Shown in pieces: positions 43,101 to 54,912 of a stretch of DNA of 64,000 nt. The notes under the pieces are model-generated. The model was not told where the DNA came from and did no database searches. It was given only the letters and a program-made list of their open reading frames with translations. This DNA comes from Melastoma dodecandrum. Its lineage: Eukaryota; Streptophyta; Magnoliopsida; Myrtales; Melastomataceae. The position numbers and the translations under genes were made by a program. Positions within the stretch are counted from its first letter, which is position 1. Every line of letters starts with the position of its first letter. The DNA lies in NCBI GenBank assembly GCA_029817715.1, contig JARUPY010000048.1, forward strand, positions 62,001-126,000. Reading direction: 5' to 3'.

Positions 43101-46100
43101 CATCACCTCGTTTATTACACAGTTTTTTTAGGCTCTGCTTTGGAGTTGCAGAAAAAGAGAGGCTATAAATCGTGATTTAAAGAATACTTCTTAATTCTAG
43201 AAAAATAAAAAAAAAAACTTAGTTCAGCGAATAACAACAATTATAGGTGGGAAAGTTGAAATACATGTCGGCAGATGGGTTGTGTTTTGTATTAACACTG
43301 ACAGCTCACCAAACCCAAAATTCCACATCCCCCCTCCTCTTTTTTCTTTTCCATTTTTACCCTAATTTTATTATGTTTATATTTTACTTTGCCGCTCACT
43401 GCGGACAGGAGTTGGAATTGCATTTGAGGGATGGCAGTTTGGGTATTTGAGTCCTTCGTAGATGGGTAATAATGACAAAACCCCTAAAAAAGAAAAATTT
43501 GTAATGATTGGTGTAGAGGACGACCAAACCATTCATTCATCCCTCTTCACTTTTCCTTCTTCCCCTTTTTCTTTAATGTTAAAGAATCTTTTGCCTCATC
43601 ATCATCATCATCATTATTATCGTTTTATTTTCCTCTTTCAATCACATGTTCTTTTCTTTTCTTGCTTTTGAAAATTATTATCATCAAATCAATCAAGCCA
43701 CTCTTTAATTCTAAGACGGTTCACATCGATATATATATGATTTTGTTCGTATCTAATACGGATTAAGCTCCGAATAGTTAGTTCATCGCCTGACGATAAC
43801 ACAGGACGAGGATTGTGTCCTAGTTTGGGGGGAGATATGTTGTCATGTTCTAGAAAAGCCACTCCTCTGTTACCGCTGCTTGTGACTGTTTTCGTAATGA
43901 GTGAGGAATTGATTGTACACCTACTCCCCCCCGGTATTGATTGGAGGATTTTTTTTTTTTCACCTTTGACAAAAACATGAGAAAAACAAAGTTATCTTGA
44001 GAACATTCTCCATTATCTTCTAATGATGGCTTTTGATTCCCTCTCATCTTCCCGATTGTCCCTCGTTCGACCCAATTTCTCTGTTGGCATAAGCTTTTGG
44101 TAGTCCTATTAATCCAGAGATTAATTTGCCCAATGTTTGGATTTTGTTTTCTCTAATCTCAACGATGATTGACGAGGGTTTCACGGGGCGCTTTTCCCCG
44201 CGGACACCGCACGGCGTCCATCGTCTTCACGGCACGAACACCATCTCCAGGCAATGGCGGGCGAAACCATGGGGCTGCCGTGTTCGAAAAGTGGCCATAC
44301 GAATGAGGAAATATAATAATAATAACCTAGGGTTCATATTGTGTCGTACAAAAAGGAAGCAATAAGTAAATGCCAAGATAAGTTAGATAAACAGATTATA
44401 TCGACGCAACAAACAGCAGGTATTGCCCATTTGTTGCCCTTGGTGTGTCGGTTCATACTCAGGTCAGTAGTAAACACATACCTTACAACTATATCGCGCT
44501 TATAGATAAGGAATAGTGTTGCTTTAACATATGTCATTTGGTTATTCGAAAACGATCATCCCCTACTCGAATCGAATTAAATTATTAAGAGACTGGATAA
44601 CTGGATGGCTGTATTTTCTTTCCGATGCGGTCGTAGTTGTAACAGTATCCGGCCCAACTAATGTTCTCCGCACATGCGCGTAGGGCTCAGCTACCCGTGA
44701 CTTGCATACTTCCTTCCCATTTATTGGCCTTTCGATGTCGTACGATCCAAGTATGGCTAACCAAGCCCTAATCCATGGATCAAAACTGATAGCCAGTCAA
44801 TGAATAACCCCTGCTTCAACCGTTCCAGATAAATTATAAAATGGATTCGTGATAACACAGTTGAGCATGGGTTTGTCATAGAAGCAGAAGATATCAAAGG
44901 ACTCGACAAAATCATGCAAGTAATTAGTTTGTTAAACAATATGATGGCGATGATACGTCCCGATTCCAACTCACTCTTTTAACATTCGTTTTTTGAATGT
45001 TTCTTTTTCGATTATTTTTTTGTTTTCCTTATTATGGGACCCAAAAAAGAAGGTGAATAATGTAGGTATGAATAGGCGGTTCCCCCATTCGAAATAATGG
45101 TAAAGAAAAAAGGAAAGGAAAGTAAAGGGTAAGGGGTAGAAAGGGTGGGGGTGTGACTTAATTAATATTAAAGCTTTATGTTCAATCAATCAACCACCAA
45201 CCAATCCTTGATCACACTCACACTCACCCCCCAAACCCCACAATGACACACCCCCTCTTTTGGTCTGTCATAATACATCATTACTTATACTCTTAATTTT
45301 TCACGTGGTCCTCCACCTAAAATCCAATAGCCAATCAAATTCCTGTTCCTCCCCATTCACCCAAAAAAGAAAAGAGTCTCTACATGGCAAGCAACTCATC
45401 ATCGATCATTGTTCCTTTTCAGATTTTTTTCTCGTTTATTGATATTCTCTGTTCTTTATGAGGATATGTTGTCGTTCCTTTAATAAATATTTAGTAGAAC
45501 AAGAGATGATTTCTCGGATAAGATCCGGAATCAATGTATCACACTATCCCACTAGGAGCTAGCAACGATATTCTGTGAATATGAAAAAAAAAATTATCAG
45601 AGCATTTTGACATAACCTTATATGAACACTGATAAAATTGCATGTGATTCGTGGTTGTTTTTCTGCGATTCGAATGACCAAGCATTCAGTTAGAAAGTTC
45701 AAATGATTTCGGGCTGTCTTTCACTAATCTTGACTCCTGATCTGATGTGATTCGGTGAATTTGGTCTCTCAAAAGTTAGTATCCAGTAATGTTTTCCACT
45801 CATTTGGCCCCGATTTTCTTCTTCGACTTCATATGAGTCCCACTGTAGTAGTCTTGCAGACAAAAAAGATGCGCCTCCATTTTCTTTACGTACGAAAAAG
45901 AGAACGAAAACAATGCCCTATGAACCCTTTTTCTGTCATCATGCGTTTGATATCATTTAAAACTCCCAAAAAGGTGATCCCTTTCATAGATTTGCATTTG
46001 AGAAAAACAACAACGCATTGCATAATTAACGCAGCAGCAGCATATATGACATTTGACCAGCGTTTGTCGATTGATTTGAGAGCTTAACCGAATGGCGAAT

Positions 46101-46959
46101 TATATCCCATGTACAAGGAAAAGGTTAAAGAAAAAGCCCACATCTTAATGATCGGATTCCAGCTTTCTGTGTCCGCGACACAGGCGATCGTCTGTTGCCT
46201 CAAGCAAACAATTAAACAAAAGAAAAGAAACGAATGGAGGAGCCTCGAACAAGAAGATATTCGAAACCCTAGAACTTCTCATGGCTTCAATCGCAAAAGC
46301 ATCGTTTCTGGAATTTCATGAAACTAAAAAATTGGAAAAAAAAAACAAAAGGGTAATAGGCTTTTGTTATCTCTTCGAGGCTTCATTTTTTTATTTTTGA
46401 GATTGGAACATTTGAACCAAACTTTTAATAAATAATAAACTTACAAATTGCGATTATTCTGCAACAGGTTATATTTTGAATTTTTTTATTTGGTGATTGA
46501 TATTAGACTCGATGTAAGCGAATTGAATCCAGATTTTATACTTTTCAAAAAGAAGAATTCCTATGATCACCTTCTTTTTTTTTCTTCCTTCTACTTGTTT
46601 GAATCATGTCCCAACAAATAGTTTTCTTTACCGTATTGAGGAGGGCAGTCTTTACTCCGGAAGGAAAGCAGCGAGAGTCTTATAATTCGTTCACTTTACG
46701 TTAACAAAGGGCCCACCACTGTCCTGTCCCTACATGAATAAATAATTCTAACATGCCATTTATTTCCAAATCATACCCCCCCCCCCCCCCCCCCTTCACA
46801 CTTTGAAAAAAAAAAAAACAACGCATATTTCTAATATTCAGTACTGACATTGCCCGGCTCTCCTACCACATATGAAGAAGTAAATTAACTTCAAATGTAT
46901 ATACCTGTTTGTATTATTATTTGTGTGTATAAATGAGTTGTCCTACTTGCAAGAGACTT
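40191..46959. other. gene-free region, 6.8 kb
   Basis: Apart from the 3' UTR of the upstream gene, I find no gene. The sequence is AT-rich with homopolymer runs: 12 G at 41801-41812 and 19 C at 46776-46794. A (CAT)n run lies near 43595-43615. Short open frames here look random. Confidence 0.5.
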
Positions 46960-47067
46960 GGAACCGGCGTATCGGATGAAATCTACTCGAATCCGCCTAG
47001 TTGAAGATCCCCGCGTAGTCGACGCAGTTGCTATGTCGACGGAGGTTGTGCAGTCACGGGCTTAAGA

Positions 47068-48646
47068 TGTTAGTTTTAAGGCGTAGCGGAAACCAAAAAA
47101 AATAAATTTTTATGCCCAATATAACAATTTCATGGTACGTACGTATGATAGAAAAATTTGGTAAAGAATAAAAATAACCTTACCCGAAAACCGTACCATG
47201 TAATTTTCGACGAAATAAAAAACGTAATCAGGAACGATCAATTGAGAGCCCCACGTGTGACTCCTTTAGCGGTATCCACGCGCATGCGATCACGAACGCC
47301 TCAGCGATCCCTTAGGTGCTAGCCTCTTGGATCGACAGAGAAAAAAAAACTTCCGGAAGCAAAAACTCTTTTCACACCATTTTTTTTTCTTTTGGTTTTG
47401 GAAGTATCTGACCACCGATCTATTTTTAATCCGAGACAAAAATCATACCGATTGATTGTTTCCATTTTATTTTGATAATAAATTCCTTTCCAAAATAAAA
47501 AGTAACCTTTATGTGATTAAAATGAAGCTAGATTCCTATTTTTAAGACACGTTCATGGATTATAATAATTTAATCAAAATTGATTTTCTCAAATAAAATA
47601 TCTAGGATGTAAAATATAAATAAATATTAAATACTTATTTCATATCCTTTATCTAATAGAAACCGAATAAATCCATATTCGATCTTGGTCTAAATTTTGC
47701 TTCCTATAATTCAATTAATTCTAATTCTGAAATAATAAAAATGATTAATTTTAGTATCCAATAATACAATGTTCGTGTCGACGTGCTATGCGTGCGACCC
47801 TCTAGGTCCTATACACGAAGGTAGTGTAAATCCATACACAAACGAAGGTAACTGTCTAGTAACAATTTTTAGTTACCCAAAGTGTTAGGATAATGATTAT
47901 AAATCATAAACCACTATGAACCGATTACTATATAATTCAATCTCTTCATCTAATCGACATCCCAATTAATTCGGCGCAAAATACATCATCACCAAATTAA
48001 TTGTTTTACTTGATTACCAAGATATAATAGACTCACTTGAATGTAAAATATTCCTCCCATGGCAATGGATTTTAGAGTCACTAATATCTTTATCAAGTGG
48101 CCTAGATGACAAATCTATAATCCAAGAGAGTGGTGAATCCTATATTGACTCAACACTATTCTCTCTAGGATTTGTCACACACCCAACAATCGTATTACTC
48201 ACAATCCGGTTAAAGACTGCTTTTAACGACGTCAAAGTGCACAAACTCCACGCATAGAATAAATGAAGGTCTCAAGTCGAAAGATCAGTTATACTCGTCC
48301 ATAAAAAGGATTGACCAATGATGTTTAATATGTAGTATCCTCTTAAACGGGTCGTGTCCAGTATCCCTTATCTCAGGGTACCCCTAAGCATAACTTAGAT
48401 AAACAATCACTCGGTCTATCTTGACCTCAGTTATACTCAGCGATGATCTAGATGTCCATGTCCCCTCTAAACATTTATCCGACCACGGACTATTTCAAAT
48501 TAATGTACTCATTAATATGTGGAACTTTATCATTAAAAATTTTACATACAGAAAAGTAAAATAATTAATGACAAATACTCTCATTTATTAATTATTTATC
48601 TAGAAATACAATAAAGTATCTTGGCACATAAGTGCACACACTAGCA
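47068..48646 (+). mobile_element. solo LTR, 1,579 bp, inserted in the LTR of the Tat-like element
   Basis: It starts TGTTAG and ends CTAGCA (imperfect inverted ends) and is flanked by TAAGA (47063-47067) and GAAGA (48647-48651), a 5-bp target duplication with one mismatch. Removing it rejoins the host LTR ('gggcttaaga' to 'tcagtaagatg'), in line with the second LTR. Its 3' third is the same family as the fragments at 7857-8367 and 8395-8860. No coding sequence. The parent element's superfamily is not known. Confidence 0.8.
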
Positions 48647-49539
48647 GAAGATCAGTAAGATGTTTTAGGGTCAGTTTAATTCGCGTTTTTGGCATTTCCT
48701 TCCGTATTTAGCCACGTGGCTACGATTACTGGCAGTTATATACAGTGTTATTTGTATATATGGTGATTTGCTTGTAAGAGACACCACAATCAAATCTAGC
48801 CTACAGAGGGAATCTGATCATCAACCTTGCCCCTTTTCTTTTTTGTACTTGTGTTCCGTCATTCACATTGTAATTCAAATTCTTGTGCAATAAAAGTAAG
48901 TCCTTACGTTTCATCTTTCTTCCTTATATTTGAGTCACGACGATCACATTCTATCCTTTGAATTCATCTTTCAAGTCATATTGCAACGTACTAGTTTTTC
49001 ATACGCAAAAACTTTTTTGACGACGAAAGTGGGAGCAAAACATTGTTTTTAGTGAAATTGCACAATGTACAGGCGTAATACCAGCAATTCTCGTTGCCGC
49101 ATGACAATTCCCTTGGAAATGGTGATTCTATTGCCTATTCGGCGGCGAATCCTAATGGTCCCTGTGATGTTCGTTCGAATGGGGAGAAAACTACCCCGCA
49201 CGTAAAACTAATGGCCCTTTCCAAAAGGCAGATCCCCACATTCAACCAGTAGTCATCCCTTTGGATGTGTATCTAAGGCTCGAGAGAAATTCTACGATCT
49301 TTTGAACGAAGTTCATGGTTTGACCGCAAACCATAATCACTGTAGTCATCCCCCGGTCGATTACACCACTGGCGACTTGATGAACCATAATCTTGGTCCC
49401 AGTCGATCTAGATTGTTACCTCCAGTCGAATACCAACGTCATAATCTCGTTTGACGTTGAAATATCCGACTAGCTCCATAAGCGTAATCAGATTAAACTA
49501 AAGTCGGGTCATCGATTGCCTCAAAATAATCGTGAAAAA

Positions 49540-49745
49540 TAACAGGGCTTTTACAAGTGGCATGGGTCCTCACTCAAACATCTCGCGACCGCTTAAGCGT
49601 TTCAGAATTTGATCCAAGACCTTATTGAAAGCAAAGTCTTATGTTATCGCAAATCTGAAGAAGTCATTCTAATTGATGAAAAACCATTTGATGGTTGTGA
49701 AGTTCACACATTTGACGGCAATGTAATTGATTTCTGTGCATGATT
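49540..49745 (+). pseudogene. Tat gag remnant (Cys/His region)
   Basis: Reading 'FYKWHGSSLKHL', then after a stop 'FQNLIQDLIESKVLCYRKSE', then 'EVILIDEKPFDGCEVHTFD' matches the gag of the 13.1-kb element ('YCKWHGTHTTRDC', 'FRNIIQDPIESKELCFPEVD', 'VTMVDDRPFDDEIAIHMFD'). Key cysteines of the motif are changed. Confidence 0.72.
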
Positions 49746-50437
49746 CATGCACGAATGGGGAAACTTATGTCATAAATGCGTTGTTCAGAAGGTTGTCGAA
49801 CAAGGGGATGATCTCTTGCCCGGCACAGTCGTCGATGTAGTGTAATGAAGTTTGTTGGTATCACACGAATTCATTCACACCACCAACAAGAGCTTTACCT
49901 TCAAACATTTGCTGCAATCACACCGGAAATAGGCCTAGTTTGATCTAACCTCGGTCGAGAGGACTGCAATGGGAGTGTTGCTTAGGAACCCTGATAAGTT
50001 CAATTAACATACTCCGAATCAAGGTGGAAGGTCGGCTGCAAGTGGGCATTATCGCAACAAAGGAGCTTTCACAAATCACATGCCAATCACCGAGAGGCTT
50101 TCCTAGTCTAACCAAGAACCCCAAAGTTGATACACTAGTCATTTGCATGGGTGCCACTAGTGGTTCCGCCTCGGCAGAAAGGCCAAATGAGGATTCGCCA
50201 CAGACCCATGTTCAAGCCGATGTGCATGATACCCCACCTATGGCAGCAAACTCAGAGAACGAAGACGAGGCTTCCCGTTCGACTGGACGCACAAGTGCTG
50301 AAGGATGGGCCCCTGATCACCTAGTTCCTGGAATTAGATGGAGTTTGTAAGCAGTGCTACCCATTGCTTGTAACAAGATACTAATATAACAACTATGTAA
50401 TGTCTGCTCTTATAACTAATTCTAGAAGCTAATTATC

Positions 50438-50743
50438 ATGTCTTCTGTCAATCTATTTACCATAACAATTACGAGAGCATTGACTAGACGAGAGGTGATC
50501 GGTCCCGTCAAAGACTTGAGTCTCAAGAAGCAGTTTGATCTTGGAGATCTTAATGTCGGACTTATGGGAGAGCAGTCAGGGAAATTTGAATATATGGTGA
50601 TATATGGAACTCCCACACTTCTTGTGGTTGATGTAGTTCCAGTTTGGGACTCCGATCACGTGCCACCTGTGGCAAAAGCGGCCGCTCAAGCCAAATGGGA
50701 GAAGGAACTGGATACCATCCTTCAATCGATAAGGAGGCAGTAG
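50438..50743 (+). pseudogene. Tat protease-linker remnant
   Basis: An open frame of 101 codons with 'GPVKDLSLKKQFDLGDLN' and 'GEQSGKFEYMVIYGT', matching 'KTVKDLTLDQRYKLGDPM' and 'GELSGKFDYIVDYGT' that follow the protease in the 13.1-kb element. The active-site part is missing. Just after it, sequence similar to 24890-24930 of that element leads directly towards the second LTR, so pol is deleted here. Confidence 0.7.
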
Positions 50744-51410
50744 GACTTGATGAAGCTTCGAATGCCCCCAGCGGAGGAGAATTTCCCATTGATGACCTGG
50801 TGTTGAATACCCGTAGGACTCCTCACTGGACCAGAGGATGTATAGTTCGTCCAATGGAAACATAGTCGTTGATGTTTTGGAGCGGCTACGAAAGTTTACA
50901 TAGTAAACTGATCTTGGGCTTTGACACATAAATTGACGTTGTTGCTAGAAATACAGTCGAAGATGTCCACCCTGTCGGAGTTGTCCGCCCAGTCGAATGT
51001 CCTCACGCAGTCGATGCAATTGCCAAGTTGATGAAGATTGTGCAGTTGAAGGTTGGAGATCAATTGATGGTTCAGGGTCAGTTTGATGTGCATTTTGGCA
51101 ATTTTACAGTATTTAAGCACGTGGTGACGGTTATTAGCGGTTATGTCTAGCATTATTTACATATATGATTGTAGTTACTTGTAATAGAACACAACAATCA
51201 CATTCACCCTCAGGAGAGAATATGGTTGTCAACCTTGAGAGAATATGGTTGTCAACCTTAGCTCCAGTCCTCTGGTGCTTCTGTTCTAGCTTTCACTTTG
51301 TAATTTGAATTATCGTGCAATAAAAGTAATTATTTAAGTTTCGTTATTATTCTTTACATTTAAATTCATCTTTTAAGACACATCGCAATATATTAATAAT
51401 TCTCATGCGA

Positions 51411-54173
51411 ATACGTTTTCGGCGACCAAAATCACAATTTAAATCCTTTTTCTAACCGGATATAACGACTCGAATACGTTCACAGTATTTGTGACGTGCC
51501 TGAAATACAACAAGAGGAAGTGGACATTTCTTTTCTTCCATCTCCCATCACGATGACAATGATAATAATACCTAACAAAAACCCTACATAAAAGACTTTT
51601 TGTTGAGTAATGGGATGGGGGGATACCAAGATGGAAGGAGGGACCCCCCCAACGACACCGTATTCTTCTTTAAACCCTAATCTCTTTATTGCTTGTTCGA
51701 GGTCACCGCTCCCACGTCGCTTTCCCCCCACCCCCCGTTTTTTCCTCGTATTTCTTAAAAGTAAATGTAGCATTAAAATACTCGTTTATTAATTAGGTCT
51801 TTTTTAATATATATTTAGAAAACCGGCCATTGTTTTATTTTTTAAAAAAAAGTCCCTCGAGAAGAGCTACGCTCGTCTTCCCATGTTAATGTATTTTTAT
51901 GTATTTGTCTTGTTTGTCCCCTAACTCGTTTTGGAGAAAATATTGAATTCCCGAGGGCTCGCGATGTCGTTTATTTTATTATATTATTATTAACCTTGAA
52001 CTTTAAATCTTTTCGAAACATCCAAAATTTTGATTACAACTTTCGTTGTTTTTTTCTTTTGGGTATGAGATTGGCACGCAAACCCTTTCAACGCGAGGGT
52101 ATTTGTTTCTTCATATTTAAAGGACGATGTTTTTTTCTTTTCCTTAAAAAAAAAAATGCCCTCTTACATGGAAATAGTAAGGTTTTCCTTTCCTTATTGG
52201 TAGGGAAGTAATATTTGGTTTGGGGAGTAGTCTTGGCAAGAATAACTATAAAAGAAAAGAAACCCAGGTAAAAAATTTATTATAATATATATTTTTATTG
52301 TCTAATTCTATCTCCCTCCTCTTATCCACGTTATAAGCATACGTGAAGAATAATAACCACTCACATGTCCTAAGGTTTGTTTTTTTTTTCCAGAGGGTAT
52401 ATAACTTTTAGGATTCCAATAATTGAATTCGACATTAAATGATCACGGGAAAGACCTCTCAAATGACTCTTGCTTTTTATTTTATTTAATTTAAAGGATA
52501 TTATTATTATTTAAGAGTATCGAAAAGTAATTTTTAGTATCACCAATAATAATACTGAAGCATTTCGAGTGTGAACACAGATCACATCACACACCAGTGT
52601 CATTGAGAAAGAGATGAGCCCAAAATTTCTCTGGGTGCCTTCGTCCCCCCGCCTTACCCACTTCATTAACACAAAACTGTACTCCCGCTGCCTCCTCCTG
52701 CCGCTGCTTTACACATACAATAAATAATTAACATTTTTGTCATGTCATATCGTTCGAAGAGTGGCGACTCACGCTCCAAAATCATTAACCTTAAATCATA
52801 AATTTTATGGCTAAAAATATATATTTACTGTGTATATTTCATTTTTTTTACACTAAAGTTGTAAAAAGTTTATTCTTTTTCACCCGTGGGTGGGTGACAC
52901 GTTCATGGTTTCCCGAACGAAATGAACTTTCGGTACGAACTTACGGTGATTTTGGTATGAACTTTTTTAAAACGAACTTAATTTACAATATCAACTTTCC
53001 TTAACCGAACTATATTCTAATACAAACTTTCTTAAAAGGAACGGAACAAATTTATCGAAAATTCAACCGGTTTAAAAAAAATTGTACAGAAAGTTCGTTC
53101 AGTTTAAAAATTTATACCAGAAAAGGTCTGTATAAAATAATTAAAAAAAAAACCCACTCGCCATAGAGCAGGAAATGACAACCGTGCCCCTCACGCACTC
53201 TCCGGACGAGGTATCATTTTATTTTTCATCACAATGAAAACAAAGCCAGTCGAAATTCGGGTTAAATGGCGCGGGTGGGGAGGGGGGGGGGGACCACTTC
53301 GGTTCAATGTTATTTAATGTTTAATGTTGTACGGAGCACTCCCCCCCGCCCCCACAACCCCCCCTCACCACTCACATGTTTAAATGTAGTCGTATTATTT
53401 ACGTGTATACCACAAAGACAAGACTGGGGGAGAGAGTGACGTTGGGGAAATGGGACAATCTCCCTTTCGGTTTTTGTTTAACTCACGTTTGACCAACGAT
53501 TCCCCATGTTTGACCAACCCCTCCTCCCCCACCCCCAAAAAAAAAGGTTCGAGTTTCGATTAAGAAAAGGAAAATGTTATTTGGTCGAGGGGGGGGGGGG
53601 TGGGAGATGAAGTTTGTCTCCACCCTCACGTGCCCACGTGCCTTGTCGCACATGTCTGCTAGAAAGAAAAAGAGACAGACATGGGGGGGCCAGAGGGACG
53701 ATGGTGATGTCCTGATCCCTTCCCTCGTCCGTACGCTTCCCATGACGCAACCCTCCCTCCCATGATGACCTCATCACCTCCCCAAAAAAACACCCCAAAT
53801 TGTTACCTGTATTCAATAATAGTAATAAGAGCAGGGGTTTGGGAATATGCCCACGTTTAACTGTTGCTTTTTATTTAAAAAAAAAGATAAAAAAATGAGA
53901 TGATATTAAACGCATCTTATCTTCCGATATTATTTTCCTAGTTGATCCGTAGCTCTTTCTCCCTCAGCCGGCCCACTTGTTACTGGGCCGAAGACCAATT
54001 GGGCCTCCCCCTTTTAGTTCCTACGCAGCCTCATCCTCTGCGCAAGGTTATTTCACTGGGCGGAGGGAGATTGCGACACAGCCAAAGCAAGGGGAAGTCG
54101 TAGTCCAATTGCCTCTTTTATTGAATTTCTATGGGTAGTCTGGGGACGCTGCTTAACTTCCGTGGGTGGGCAC
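51411..54173. other. gene-free region, 2.8 kb
   Basis: No gene is seen. Runs of G and C occur at 53282-53292 (11 G), 53341-53347 and 53589-53600 (12 G). An AT-rich part (52850-53110) repeats short 'gaacttt'-like words. Confidence 0.45.
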
Positions 54174-54898
54174 AGTTCGCTCTAAAAGTGACCGCAGATA
54201 AGCCGGATTTAAACTCGTCGAAAATCTCTGGCACTACGAGTAACTGGTACCTGGAGGTTTGTTGAATGTGTATGGTCGCTGTATGAAAAAGAGAGAGAGA
54301 AGACGACGGACGAACACCCTTAAGCGGAAACACTTACGGATGCCATTGACGATGCCTTCGGAGGGAAGCAGGAACGCAAGAACACGAAGAGAGGTTGAAC
54401 GCTGGTATGTTTTGAGGGTAATAATGATAATATGTCCGTCTATAGAGATGTATCTTTACACAATGCCTAAGAACGACTATTTATACTAAGCTAGACCTAC
54501 GTATGTACGGTAACGAAATATTACATATATATTACGATTCCTTTGTCACCAGTGTTCATGGACCATATTCTTTCCATATGATCAAACTTGGTGACAATTC
54601 CCTTCCAAATCATGAGATTGTCTGGAACCTTCCTTAACAGCTATTGATCGTCCGTATTGCCCATTGGCCTTCGCCGTAGAGTTTCTTCGTTCGCTCAGTT
54701 GACTGTCGCTTCATTGACCCTTATCGCCTATCGCCTGGTAACCCTGTCGCTTGGTGACTCTTTTGCTCAGCAAGCCTTCACCTGGTGTATTTCCGTGGTC
54801 ACCTCCTTACTGGATTTCCGTTCCTTGGGGCCGTGTTCTGGACCGTTGATCCACAGATGAAGCCAAGATCTGTGGCCCAGAATTTCTGTTGCTAAACA
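54174..54898 (-). repeat. 3' LTR of the 8.2-kb element
   Basis: Matches 61631-62354 along its length, including 'cacccttaagcggaa', 'aatgcctaagaacgac' and 'gaccgttgatccacagatg'. The last base of the minus-strand CA end has changed (plus strand starts AGTTCGC instead of TGTTCGC). Confidence 0.9.
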
Positions 54899-54901
54899 TA
54901 T

Positions 54902-54912
54902 AAGCCCCCCTC
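54902..54912 (-). other. polypurine tract of the 8.2-kb element
   Basis: On the minus strand it reads 'tgaggggggct', directly before the 3' LTR start. Confidence 0.7.

Larger units (their letters stand above)
46960..51410 (+). mobile_element. pol-less Tat-like element, decayed, with a nested solo LTR
   Basis: The first LTR (about 46960-47067 and 48647-49015) is split by the solo LTR. The second LTR is at about 50950-51410. They share blocks such as 'gttgtgcag' before the split, 'agggtcagttt' after it, and 'gtgcaataaaagtaa'. After the first LTR come 'cgacgaaagtgggag' (primer-binding block), gag remnants and a protease-linker remnant. Reverse transcriptase and integrase are absent. Outer LTR borders and target duplications were not found, so the limits are approximate. 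Confidence 0.7.

Noticed and set aside
45755..46087. 110-codon plus frame in the gene-free region
   Set aside because: No homology recognised, no splice or promoter support, and composition typical of non-coding DNA.
40191..46959. tRNA, rRNA or microRNA genes in the gene-free regions
   Set aside because: I looked for tRNA T-loop and B-box words and for long hairpins and found none I could support; a covariance-model scan would be needed to exclude them.
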